DNA of 51,371 bases, taken from NCBI GenBank assembly GCA_018712275.1, contig DVHI01000061.1, forward strand, positions 1 to 51,371, written 5' to 3'. The stretch comes from Candidatus Coprenecus avistercoris. GTDB taxonomy: Bacteria > Bacteroidota > Bacteroidia > Bacteroidales > UBA932. The translations under genes and the position numbers were made by a program. Positions 8,042 to 14,894 of the stretch are shown one piece after another. Positions within the stretch are counted from its first letter, which is position 1. Each line of letters opens with the position of its first letter. Below the pieces are notes generated by a model. That model saw nothing but the letters and a program-made list of their open reading frames with translations, had not been told where the DNA came from and made no database searches.

Positions 8042-8806
8042 ATGATGGATATTAACGAAATAATCAAACCTGAGAACAAGGTTTACGGGAAAACCCCCAT
8101 ACTCAAAGACAACATCCTCCATTACTGCCCCGGCTGCTCCCACGGTGTAGTCCACAAGATCATCGCCGAGGTCATCGAGGAGATGGGCATCCAGGACAAG
8201 ACCATCGGTATCTCCCCTGTAGGATGCTCCGTATTCGCATACAACTATCTGGACATCGACTGGCAGCAGGCAGCCCACGGACGTGCTCCCGCCCTCGCCA
8301 CAGCCACCAAGAGGCTGATGCCCGACAAATATGTGTTCACATACCAGGGTGACGGCGACCTCGCATCCATCGGTACAGCCGAGGTAATGCACGCCTGCAA
8401 CCGCGGTGAGAACATCGTCATCATCTTCATCAACAACGCTATCTACGGTATGACCGGAGGCCAGATGGCCCCCACCACCCTCCTCGGACAGGTAACAGCC
8501 ACCACTCCTTACGGACGTAAGGCCGAGCTCAACGGTTATCCCCTTAAGATTACCGAGCTCATCGCCCAGCTCGAAGGTACCTGCTACGTGACCCGTCAGT
8601 CCGTACAGAACCCCGCTGCAGTGCGCAAGACCAAGAAGGCCATCCGCAAGGCATTCGAGAACTCCATGATGAAGAAGGGAACCTCCTTCGTAGAGGTGGT
8701 CAGCACCTGCAACTCCGGTTGGAAGGTTACTCCCGTTCAGGCCAATAAGTGGATGGAGGAGAATATGTTCCCGTTCTATCCGCTCGGCGATATGAAGGAC
8801 CGTTGA
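8042..8806 (+). CDS. 2-oxoacid:ferredoxin oxidoreductase beta subunit (TPP-binding)
   Basis: A 254-residue beta subunit that carries the thiamine diphosphate. The N-terminal CPGCSHG motif and the TPP/Mg signature GDGDLASIG...NNAIYGMTGGQMAPTT are both intact. It works with the alpha subunit encoded 11 bases upstream. The ATG at 8042 is directly followed by a second ATG at 8045; either could start translation. The last codon and the stop codon form part of the left arm of a long palindrome (8801-8925), so the gene's end may have been reshaped when that element arrived. Confidence 0.93.
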   Translation: MMDINEIIKPENKVYGKTPILKDNILHYCPGCSHGVVHKIIAEVIEEMGIQDKTIGISPVGCSVFAYNYLDIDWQQAAHGRAPALATATKRLMPDKYVFTYQGDGDLASIGTAEVMHACNRGENIVIIFINNAIYGMTGGQMAPTTLLGQVTATTPYGRKAELNGYPLKITELIAQLEGTCYVTRQSVQNPAAVRKTKKAIRKAFENSMMKKGTSFVEVVSTCNSGWKVTPVQANKWMEENMFPFYPLGDMKDR

Positions 8807-8925
8807 TTTAAAATCTTGCGAACTGCTGCGTCACTGCTCAGTCCTCGTATCCTCATTTACGGAAGTAAACTCCGGTACTCGGACTTTCGCGTTCCTTGCA
8901 TTTCACAAGATTTTGGAAATCAACG
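8801..8925. repeat. 125-bp concentric palindrome inside the Vor operon
   Basis: The outer arms 8801-8822 and 8902-8925 match with one mismatch and one 2-base insertion (shared core CAAGATTTT / AAAATCTTG, flanked by CGTTGATTT / AAATCAACG). The centre holds a small perfect hairpin TTTAC-GGAA-GTAAA at 8856-8869, and the arms and hairpin share the same midpoint near 8863. Intermediate bases pair imperfectly. The left arm includes the beta subunit's stop codon. In RNA it would form a long stem between the beta and gamma genes. It resembles an interspersed repeat more than a terminator, since no T-run follows. Confidence 0.75.
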
Positions 8926-8993
8926 AAAGACAAAGCAGTACACAAGATACTGAGATCATAATTTAAAATACTACAAAATATTTAGACAGAAAT

Positions 8994-9539
8994 ATGAAAG
9001 AAGAAATCATCATAGCAGGATTCGGAGGACAGGGAGTCCTCTCCATGGGCAAGATTCTGGCCTACTCCGGTATCATGCAGGATCAGGAAGTGGCATGGAT
9101 GCCCTCCTACGGCCCTGAAATGCGAGGCGGTACCTGCAACGTGAGCGTCATCCTCAGCGACAAGAAGATCAGCTCTCCTATCCTGAGCAAGTTCGACACC
9201 GCCATCATCCTCAACCAGCAGTCCCTCGACAAGTTCGAGTCGCGCATCAAGCCCGGCGGACTGCTCGTCTATGACCCCAACGGCATCACCCACCACCCGA
9301 CCCGTACCGACATCCAGATCTACAAGATCGACGCCGCAGACGAGGCCGCCAAGATGGGCAACGCCAAGGCCTACAACATGATCGTCCTCGGAGCCTTCCT
9401 GAAGGTTAAGCCCATCGTCAAGATGGAGAACGTGACAGCCGGACTGAAAAAGTCCCTCCCTCCCCGTCACCACAACCTCATCCCGATGAACGAGCAGGCC
9501 ATCAAGGTCGGCATGGAAGCCGCCGTTAAGGTCCGCTAA
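8994..9539 (+). CDS. 2-oxoacid:ferredoxin oxidoreductase gamma subunit
   Basis: A 181-residue gamma subunit beginning KEEIIIAGFGGQGVLSMGKILAY, the glycine-rich start shared by KorC/VorC/PorG proteins, followed by the conserved PSYGPEMRGGTCNVSV block. It completes the four-subunit enzyme. It is separated from the beta gene by 187 bases holding a large palindrome, unlike the 11-14-base gaps elsewhere in this operon, so its dose could be set by that structure. A clear terminator follows at 9566-9600. Confidence 0.93.
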   Translation: MKEEIIIAGFGGQGVLSMGKILAYSGIMQDQEVAWMPSYGPEMRGGTCNVSVILSDKKISSPILSKFDTAIILNQQSLDKFESRIKPGGLLVYDPNGITHHPTRTDIQIYKIDAADEAAKMGNAKAYNMIVLGAFLKVKPIVKMENVTAGLKKSLPPRHHNLIPMNEQAIKVGMEAAVKVR

Positions 9540-9565
9540 CCGCCCCTCCCGCACAAACATTGAAG

Positions 9566-9600
9566 AATCCGGCAGAGACACCGCTCTCCGCCGGATTTTT
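9566..9600 (+). terminator. rho-independent terminator of the Vor operon
   Basis: AATCCGGC at 9566-9573 pairs with GCCGGATT at 9590-9597, with extra AGAG/CTCT pairing inside, followed by a short T-run. It lies 27 bases after the gamma subunit stop. Confidence 0.8.
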
Positions 9601-9622
9601 CATTTCCGGCTCCTCCGACTGC

Positions 9623-9683
9623 TTGCGATCAAAAATTTTGACCGCAAATAACTTCTTAAGGTGGTCAAAAATTTTGACCACCT
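9623..9683. repeat. two adjacent 25-bp palindromes with the core TCAAAAATTTTGA
   Basis: 9623-9647 is an imperfect palindrome (TTGCG...CGCAA ends) and 9659-9683 is a perfect one (12-bp arms AGGTGGTCAAAA / TTTTGACCACCT around one central base). Both contain TCAAAAATTTTGA and their centres, 9635 and 9671, are 36 bases apart. The outer arms differ while the core is constant, which suits paired protein-binding sites. Alternatives are backup terminators or an RNA element. They lie 114 bases before the thioesterase gene. Confidence 0.65.
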
Positions 9684-9764
9684 CATATTTTCATCAAGTA
9701 ATTCGAAACTGCAGGGAATTGCGGGTTTTGCTGCCGTTGTGGTATCGGGGGTAATGTTTTTTTA

Positions 9765-9772
9765 TAAATTTG
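9765..9772 (+). promoter_or_regulatory. Bacteroidota -7 box for the thioesterase gene
   Basis: TAAATTTG matches TAnnTTTG, 24 bases before the ATG at 9797. No well-spaced -33 element is obvious. The two palindromes lie upstream. Confidence 0.5.
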
Positions 9773-9796
9773 CGCACACTTTAAAATAAAACGTAT

Positions 9797-10183
9797 ATGG
9801 CAACAGAAGATATCAAAGTAGGAATTTCCGCGACATCGACCACCAAGGTCTGCAAGGAGAACTGCGCCTCCCTCATGGGCTCGGGCGAACTGGACGTATT
9901 CGCAACACCGGCCGTAGTGGCCTACATGGAGATGGCCGCATGCTATGCAGTCAACGGGCTGCTCGAAGAGGGGCTCTCGACTGTAGGCACTAGGATAGAC
10001 ATCGCCCACATCAAGGCATCCCCTATCGGTGAGACCATCACCGCAACAGCCACACTCAAGGAGATCGACGGCCGTCGTCTGGTCTTCGACGTGACCGCCC
10101 GGGACTCCAAGGGCGAGATAGCGAACGGCACCCACGAGCGCTTCATCATCAAGGTGGACAAGTTCCTGGCCAAGATTCAGTAG
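9797..10183 (+). CDS. thioesterase, hotdog fold (FlK-like)
   Basis: A 128-residue single-domain hotdog protein of the fluoroacetyl-CoA thioesterase-like group. Family markers are the SGELDVFATPAVVAYMEMAACYAV block that opens the active site, the STVGTRIDIAHIKASPIGETI strand pair, and DGRRLVFDVTARD. Members hydrolyse short acyl-CoA thioesters or act in CoA housekeeping; most do not act on fluoroacetyl-CoA. The neighbouring upstream operon produces acyl-CoA, so a role in short-chain acyl-CoA turnover is possible, but the gene has its own promoter. The exact substrate cannot be read from the sequence. Confidence 0.85.
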   Translation: MATEDIKVGISATSTTKVCKENCASLMGSGELDVFATPAVVAYMEMAACYAVNGLLEEGLSTVGTRIDIAHIKASPIGETITATATLKEIDGRRLVFDVTARDSKGEIANGTHERFIIKVDKFLAKIQ

Positions 10184-10209
10184 CACATCCAGAGGACATA
10201 TTCCCGACC

Positions 10210-10243
10210 GAACTCCAGTTACATATCACTGTGAACAAGTTCA
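10210..10243 (+). promoter_or_regulatory. possible LexA-type operators upstream of umuDC
   Basis: Two GAAC-type sites lie in the 94-base gap before umuD. GAACTCCAGTTA at 10210-10221 is one base off GAAC-N4-GTTC, and TGAACAAGTTCA at 10232-10243 is a perfect 12-base palindrome. A damage-inducible operator is expected here, but the LexA motif of this organism is unknown to me. Confidence 0.35.
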
Positions 10244-10277
10244 GTCCAGGATAAAGCAACACATCTCAGACAGAGCA

Positions 10278-10700
10278 ATGAGCAGCACACCAGACAGCCC
10301 CAAATCCAAGGAAAGACCGGAAATCAAGCTCTTCGAGTCCATCCACGCCGGCTTCCCCTCCCCAGCGGAGGACATTCCCGGCACGGCCCTGGACATCAAC
10401 AGGCTGGTCGTCAAGAACCCGGCCTCGACCTTCTTTGCCCGCGTCAGCGGCGACAGCATGGAGGGCGACGGCATCCGGGACGGGGACATCCTGGTCATCG
10501 ACAAATCTGAGGAGCCGCGCGACGGAGCCATCGCCGTATGCTTCATCAACGGAGAATTTACCGTCAAGCGGCTCTCCATCCATGACGACGGAAGTGTCAC
10601 CCTGCTGCCCTCCAACCCTAAATACCGGGCCATCACCATCCGCGAGGGAGACGACCTGACAGTCTGGGGAATAGTCCGGTACGTCATCAAGAAAGTCTGA
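10278..10700 (+). CDS. umuD: UmuD-like S24 peptidase, SOS mutagenesis subunit
   Basis: A 140-residue S24-family protein, nearly identical in layout to E. coli UmuD. The autocleavage site is Ala24-Gly25 in HAGFPSPA, the nucleophile is Ser60 in VSGDSMEG and the general base is Lys97 in FTVKRL, the same residue numbers as in E. coli (Cys24-Gly25, Ser60, Lys97). After RecA-filament-stimulated cleavage, UmuD' dimers bind UmuC to form DNA polymerase V. It has no DNA-binding domain, so it is not LexA itself. The umuC ATG lies 5 bases downstream, so the pair is an operon. Confidence 0.93.
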   Translation: MSSTPDSPKSKERPEIKLFESIHAGFPSPAEDIPGTALDINRLVVKNPASTFFARVSGDSMEGDGIRDGDILVIDKSEEPRDGAIAVCFINGEFTVKRLSIHDDGSVTLLPSNPKYRAITIREGDDLTVWGIVRYVIKKV

Positions 10701-10705
10701 CGGTC

Positions 10706-11974
10706 ATGTACGCCCTGGCCGACTGCAACAACTTCTTCGTCAGCTGCGAGCGGGTCTTCCGGCCCGACCTCGAAGGCAGGCCCGTAGTCGTACTCTCCAA
10801 CAACGACGGCTGCGCCATAGCCCGCTCCAACGAGGCCAAGCGCCTCGGCATCAAGATGGGCCAGCCGATGTTCGAGTTCCGCCCCTTCATAGAGTCCGGA
10901 ACAGTAACCGTATTCTCCTCCAACTTCGCCCTCTACGGCGACATGTCCCGCCGCGTCCAGCAGACCCTCTCCCGCTTCGCCCCTGCCATCGAGGTCTACT
11001 CCATAGACGAGTCCTTCATCGACCTGACCGGCCTGAGTCCGGACACAGACTTCGACCTCTGGGCCAAGACAGTGTCCAGAGAATGCCGCCGCTGCACCGG
11101 CATCCCCGTAAGCGTAGGCGTCTCCCCCACCAAGACCCTGGCGAAGATAGCCTCGAAGCTCTGCAAGCAGTACCCGGCCACAAGAGGCGGATGCTGGATG
11201 CACCGGCAGCAGGATGTGGAGAAAGTCCTGAAAAAATTCCAGATAGAGGACATCTGGGGCATCGGCCGCCGCTACACCAAGCGGTTCAAGGGCTATTTCG
11301 GGATGAGCACCGCCTGGGACTTCTACACCCGGGACGAGTCATGGGTCAATGCGGAGATGGGCATCGGCGGAGTCCGGACATGGCAGGAACTCCACGGCAT
11401 CCCCTGCATCAGCTTCGAGGACACCGCCCAGGCGAAAAAACAGATAATGATCTCCAGGACATTCGCCAAGGAGATTACAGACCTGGACGAACTCTCCGCC
11501 CAGGTATCCATGTTCTGCTCCATGGCCGTGGAGAAACTGCGGAAACAGGGTTCCTGCTGCGGCAATGTCACCGTATTCATCATGACCAACCGCTTCCACC
11601 GCGACAGCGCTCGCGAACAGTTCGAAAGCCGCATCGTACAGTTCCCGACAGACACCGACAGCACGCTGGAAATCAACACCGCCGTCATGCGCACCACCCG
11701 GGAAATGTACAGGAAGGGATACGGCTACAAACGGGCAGGAGTCATGCTGGGAGACATCATCTCCGCGGGCAAGGTCCAGCTCTCCTTCTTCGACAACGTG
11801 GACCGCGAGCGGCACTCCCGCCTGATGAGCGTCATGGACAGCATCAACCGGAAGGAGGGGCGCAACACCATAGGAGTGGCCTCCCAGTCCCTGGAGGGTA
11901 TAAAAATGAACAGGGAGCACCTGTCTCCCTGTTACACCACCGAGTGGAACGATATCATTACCGTACACTTTTAG
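10706..11974 (+). CDS. umuC: DNA polymerase V catalytic subunit UmuC (Y family)
   Basis: A 422-residue Y-family translesion polymerase, the same length as E. coli UmuC. The catalytic acidic residues are visible: Asp6 in ALADCNNFF and Asp101-Glu102 in YSIDESFIDL. The finger motif SNNDGCAIARS is intact, as are the thumb and little-finger regions and a C-terminal UmuC-specific tail. It copies damaged DNA with UmuD'2, RecA and the beta clamp; the clamp gene is also in this window (dnaN). The 3' end overlaps a convergent lipoprotein gene by 17 bases. Confidence 0.96.
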   Translation: MYALADCNNFFVSCERVFRPDLEGRPVVVLSNNDGCAIARSNEAKRLGIKMGQPMFEFRPFIESGTVTVFSSNFALYGDMSRRVQQTLSRFAPAIEVYSIDESFIDLTGLSPDTDFDLWAKTVSRECRRCTGIPVSVGVSPTKTLAKIASKLCKQYPATRGGCWMHRQQDVEKVLKKFQIEDIWGIGRRYTKRFKGYFGMSTAWDFYTRDESWVNAEMGIGGVRTWQELHGIPCISFEDTAQAKKQIMISRTFAKEITDLDELSAQVSMFCSMAVEKLRKQGSCCGNVTVFIMTNRFHRDSAREQFESRIVQFPTDTDSTLEINTAVMRTTREMYRKGYGYKRAGVMLGDIISAGKVQLSFFDNVDRERHSRLMSVMDSINRKEGRNTIGVASQSLEGIKMNREHLSPCYTTEWNDIITVHF

Positions 11975-12461
11975 TCCACGAATCTTCAGCCGGATCTGCG
12001 GGCCAAGCGCCCGGACTGTCCATGAACTCAAAATAGAATCTCATATTATGGAACTCCATCACCGCCTCACGCACCTTGCCTGACTCCTGCGCAGTAAGAG
12101 TAAACCTTATCTGCCCATGGTACACGTCTCCGACCACAGATGATGGCCGGCGGGAATAGGTATAGGGCCCACTATAACGGACGGTATCCCTCAATCCCTG
12201 TTCGGCTGCCGGTGATGTAAAAAGTATATCCACTTCTCCCGTCTCAGTAGACGAACCGTCTTCCTCCTGGGTAAAAGACACATCTCCGGACATACCGAAA
12301 CTTAGCTCCAGAATCTCGTCTCTGGCCTCATTGGTCCCTATCCAGACTGTTCCTGCAACAGTACCGGGCGGGCCGTCGCCTCGCCATGCCTTATTACATG
12401 AGGCTGTGACTAACAGGAACAAGGCCGGGAGCAACAGAGTGACAACTCGTCTCACGGTCAC
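11958..12461 (-). CDS. hypothetical lipoprotein
   Basis: A 167-residue protein with a lipoprotein signal peptide: basic start, hydrophobic core and lipobox TASC near residue 22, followed by NKAWRGDG. The mature part is beta-rich, with a block AGTVWIGTNEARDEILELSF that looks like the start of a small beta-sandwich or barrel domain seen in Bacteroidota lipoproteins. I do not recognise a named family and see no catalytic motif. It follows rny by only 5 bases, so it may be co-transcribed, and its 3' end overlaps umuC from the other strand. It is likely anchored in the outer or inner membrane facing the periplasm. Confidence 0.75.
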   Translation of the reverse strand: MTVRRVVTLLLPALFLLVTASCNKAWRGDGPPGTVAGTVWIGTNEARDEILELSFGMSGDVSFTQEEDGSSTETGEVDILFTSPAAEQGLRDTVRYSGPYTYSRRPSSVVGDVYHGQIRFTLTAQESGKVREAVMEFHNMRFYFEFMDSPGAWPADPAEDSWTKSVR

Positions 12462-12466
12462 CGGTA

Positions 12467-14008
12467 TTACTTGGCAAACGCCACCGAACGGGTTTCGCGG
12501 ATAACCGTTATCTTGACCTGACCGGGATATACCATCTCGTTCTGAATCTTCTTGGCTATCTCGTTGGAAAGCATCTCGGATTCGGCATCGGACACCTGGT
12601 CGGCTCCGACGATGACCCTCAGTTCACGTCCTGCCTGAATGGCATAGGTCTTGGTCACTCCGGGATAAGAGAGAGCGATGGCCTCCATATCCTTCAGTCT
12701 CTTGATATAGGATTCGATGACCTCACGGCGGGCACCGGGACGTGCACCTGAAATCGCGTCACCTACCAGAACGATGGGAGATATCAGCGAGAGCATCTCC
12801 ACCTCTTCATGGTGAGCTCCGATAGCATTGCATACCTCAGGTTTCTCCTTATACTTCTCGGCGATTTTCATACCGAGAATGGCATGAGGCAGTTCGGAAT
12901 CCTCTTCGGACACCTTACCGATATCGTGGAGCAGACCAGCCCTTTTCGCCAGCTTGGGATTCAGTCCCAGCTCAGCTGCCATAGTTGCGCATATATTGGC
13001 CACCTCACGGGAGTGCTGAAGCAGGTTCTGTCCGTATGACGAACGGTATTTCATCCTTCCGACCAGTTTTACCAGCTCGGCGTGCAGACCGTGAATGCCC
13101 AGGTCGATGCAGGTACGCTTACCTGTTTCCATAATCTCGTCATCGAGCTGCTTACGGACTTTTTCCACCACTTCTTCTATACGTGCCGGATGTATCCTTC
13201 CGTCAGTCACCAGCTGGTGCAGAGCCAGACGGGCCACCTCCCTGCGCACAGGATCGAAAGCAGAAAGCAGAATGGCTTCGGGAGTGTCGTCCACGACGAT
13301 CTCTACTCCGGTGGCAGCCTCGAGCGCACGGATATTGCGGCCTTCGCGTCCGATAATACGGCCCTTCATCTCGTCGTTCTCGATGTTGAAAACTGTAACC
13401 GCATTCTCTATTGCGGTCTCAGGAGCTATGCGTTGAATAGTGTTGATAACTATCCGCTTGGCCTCCTTGCTGGCATTCATCCTGGCCTCGTCCATCACAT
13501 CGTTGATGTATGACATGGCCTGCGTTTTGGCCTCCTCCTTCATCGTCTCCATCAGCATCTCCTTGGCCTCGGCTGCCGACATGCCGGCGATATTCTCGAT
13601 TTTCTCGACCGCTTCCTTGTGGAGCCTGTCGTACTCCTCGGCCTTGCGGTTGAGCATATCGGTCTGGGCCTTGATATTTTCCCTGACAGCCTCGTTCTCA
13701 GCCTGCTTGCGCTGAAGGTCGGAGAACTGCTGCTTCATCTGCATCTCGCGCTGCTTGAGTTTGTTCTCAGTCTGCTGAATCTGCTGGTTCTTCTCATTGA
13801 TGAAGCGCTCGTGCTCGCCCTTGAGCTGCAGGAACTTTTCCTTCGCCTGGAAGATTTTCTCCTTCTTGATATTCTCTCCTTCGAGCTCTGCTTCCTTTAT
13901 GATCTTGTCCGCCTGCTTTCTGCGGGCTGCGTTAACGACCAGAACTGTCGCAACCACGGCCACTACGGCTACAGCGATCAATAAAATAACTACTAAGATA
14001 ATGTTCAT
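12467..14008 (-). CDS. rny: ribonuclease Y
   Basis: A 513-residue endoribonuclease that starts mRNA decay at the membrane. Order of parts: an N-terminal membrane helix (residues 1-28), a long coiled coil (about 30-190, rich in K, E and Q), a KH RNA-binding domain (about 205-265, containing [15 protein letters not shown]), and an HD domain (about 330-425, with [13 protein letters not shown] and LLHDIGK metal ligands) followed by the RNase Y C-terminal segment. Length and layout match the family. The gene upstream is the probable 6S RNA and then zapA, an arrangement found in related Bacteroidales. Confidence 0.97.
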   Translation of the reverse strand: MNIILVVILLIAVAVVAVVATVLVVNAARRKQADKIIKEAELEGENIKKEKIFQAKEKFLQLKGEHERFINEKNQQIQQTENKLKQREMQMKQQFSDLQRKQAENEAVRENIKAQTDMLNRKAEEYDRLHKEAVEKIENIAGMSAAEAKEMLMETMKEEAKTQAMSYINDVMDEARMNASKEAKRIVINTIQRIAPETAIENAVTVFNIENDEMKGRIIGREGRNIRALEAATGVEIVVDDTPEAILLSAFDPVRREVARLALHQLVTDGRIHPARIEEVVEKVRKQLDDEIMETGKRTCIDLGIHGLHAELVKLVGRMKYRSSYGQNLLQHSREVANICATMAAELGLNPKLAKRAGLLHDIGKVSEEDSELPHAILGMKIAEKYKEKPEVCNAIGAHHEEVEMLSLISPIVLVGDAISGARPGARREVIESYIKRLKDMEAIALSYPGVTKTYAIQAGRELRVIVGADQVSDAESEMLSNEIAKKIQNEMVYPGQVKITVIRETRSVAFAK

Positions 14009-14044
14009 ATTGTATCAGTTTATATGTTGAGTTTGTGATTCTAA

Positions 14045-14238
14045 AGAAAAAAGCCGTTAGAACACTGTTTATCAGAAAAACCTGAATAAGTAGGATTTGA
14101 GCTCCGATTGCGGACTCAGACTTCCAACGTCCGGTATGTACCGAATCCCCTTGCGGGTCACCCAGGCCTGTCTTCATCCATCGAGTTGGCTCAGGATTGT
14201 AAATAATGTTGATTTTCGCAAAGAGCGATCTAACGGCT
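14045..14238 (-). ncRNA. ssrS: probable 6S RNA
   Basis: The 235-base gap between zapA and rny holds a long structured RNA on the minus strand. Its ends pair perfectly (AGCCGTTAGA at 14229-14238 with TCTAACGGCT at 14052-14061), and a T-run follows at the 3' end, as for a terminator. Inside are a CCC-GCAA-GGG tetraloop, a CGGTA/TACCG hairpin and partly paired flanks, giving the rod-with-bubble shape expected of 6S RNA. 6S RNA traps sigma-70-type RNA polymerase in stationary phase. Location next to zapA, as in E. coli, supports the call. The exact 5' end and promoter are not clear. A different Bacteroidales RNA motif is the alternative. Confidence 0.6.
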
Positions 14239-14243
14239 AAAGC

Positions 14244-14552
14244 TTATATGGCATTTGATTCCAAATACTCGTCCAGCTGTCTGTCCAACGACTGAATTTC
14301 CTTGACCATCCTGCCGGCCGCATCCTCCGCGCGGGCCATCTCCAGCAGCACTGCGAACTGAATCAGCACTACCGTGAGAGCCTGCTGGTTGTCCACGAAA
14401 CTATGTCTCTGCCTGAGTTCGGCGAGCTTGTCCGTGATATTCTTGACAGCACTGCGTATGATGCTCTCTTCCTCCGGCAGGACTCTGTAGGTGAACTTCC
14501 TGTCCAGTATAGTGAAATTGCACAAGAACTTTCCGTCTTCCATATCAGTCAT
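14244..14552 (-). CDS. zapA: cell division protein ZapA
   Basis: A 102-residue ZapA-family protein. The N-terminal half has the short beta strands of the family (KFLCNFTILDRKFTYRVLPEEE), then SAVKNITDKLAELRQ and a C-terminal coiled coil that mediates tetramer formation. ZapA crosslinks FtsZ filaments at the division septum. It overlaps the upstream coiled-coil gene by 8 bases, which suggests coupled translation and a joint complex. 6S RNA follows directly downstream. Confidence 0.88.
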   Translation of the reverse strand: MTDMEDGKFLCNFTILDRKFTYRVLPEEESIIRSAVKNITDKLAELRQRHSFVDNQQALTVVLIQFAVLLEMARAEDAAGRMVKEIQSLDRQLDEYLESNAI

Positions 14553-14859
14553 TCAACAATGAAATACATTTGTCTATCTCCCGCACCAATCTGCCTATAT
14601 TCTGCTTAGCTTCTTTAATATCTGTAGCAGACGCCTCAAAAGCGCCTGCAAGCTGTAATTTATCTATCTTCTGTTCTAATTCTTTAATTTTGTTATTACT
14701 GTTATCCAATTTGGCCCGGCAGTCCGTTATCTCAGCATCTTTCCTGCCCAGCACCTGTTCCAGCTCCCTGTTTCGGGCCATGAGGTTCTCATACCGGGAG
14801 ATGAAAAGCTCCAGTTTCTTCTTGTGGGCGTCTAATGCTGTCTTATAACTTTCGTTCAT
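14545..14859 (-). CDS. small coiled-coil protein, probable ZapA partner (ZapB-like role)
   Basis: A 104-residue protein predicted to be almost entirely coiled coil (residues about 5-70, ENLMARNRELEQVLGRKD and IKELEQKIDKL are clear heptads), with a short polar C-terminal helix. No other domain is seen. It sits directly before zapA with an 8-base overlap. The size and pairing recall ZapB, which in E. coli bridges ZapA rings to the chromosome terminus, but primary sequence does not prove homology. A -7 box TAACTTTG lies 22-29 bases upstream. Confidence 0.75.
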   Translation of the reverse strand: MNESYKTALDAHKKKLELFISRYENLMARNRELEQVLGRKDAEITDCRAKLDNSNNKIKELEQKIDKLQLAGAFEASATDIKEAKQNIGRLVREIDKCISLLND

Positions 14860-14880
14860 AATAAAAACTTACGGGCGGCA

Positions 14881-14888
14881 CAAAGTTA
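14881..14888 (-). promoter_or_regulatory. Bacteroidota -7 box for the zapA operon
   Basis: The minus strand reads TAACTTTG, 22 bases before the coiled-coil gene's ATG. It lies in the 35-base gap after the nucleotidase gene. Confidence 0.5.
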
Positions 14889-14894
14889 CAAAAA

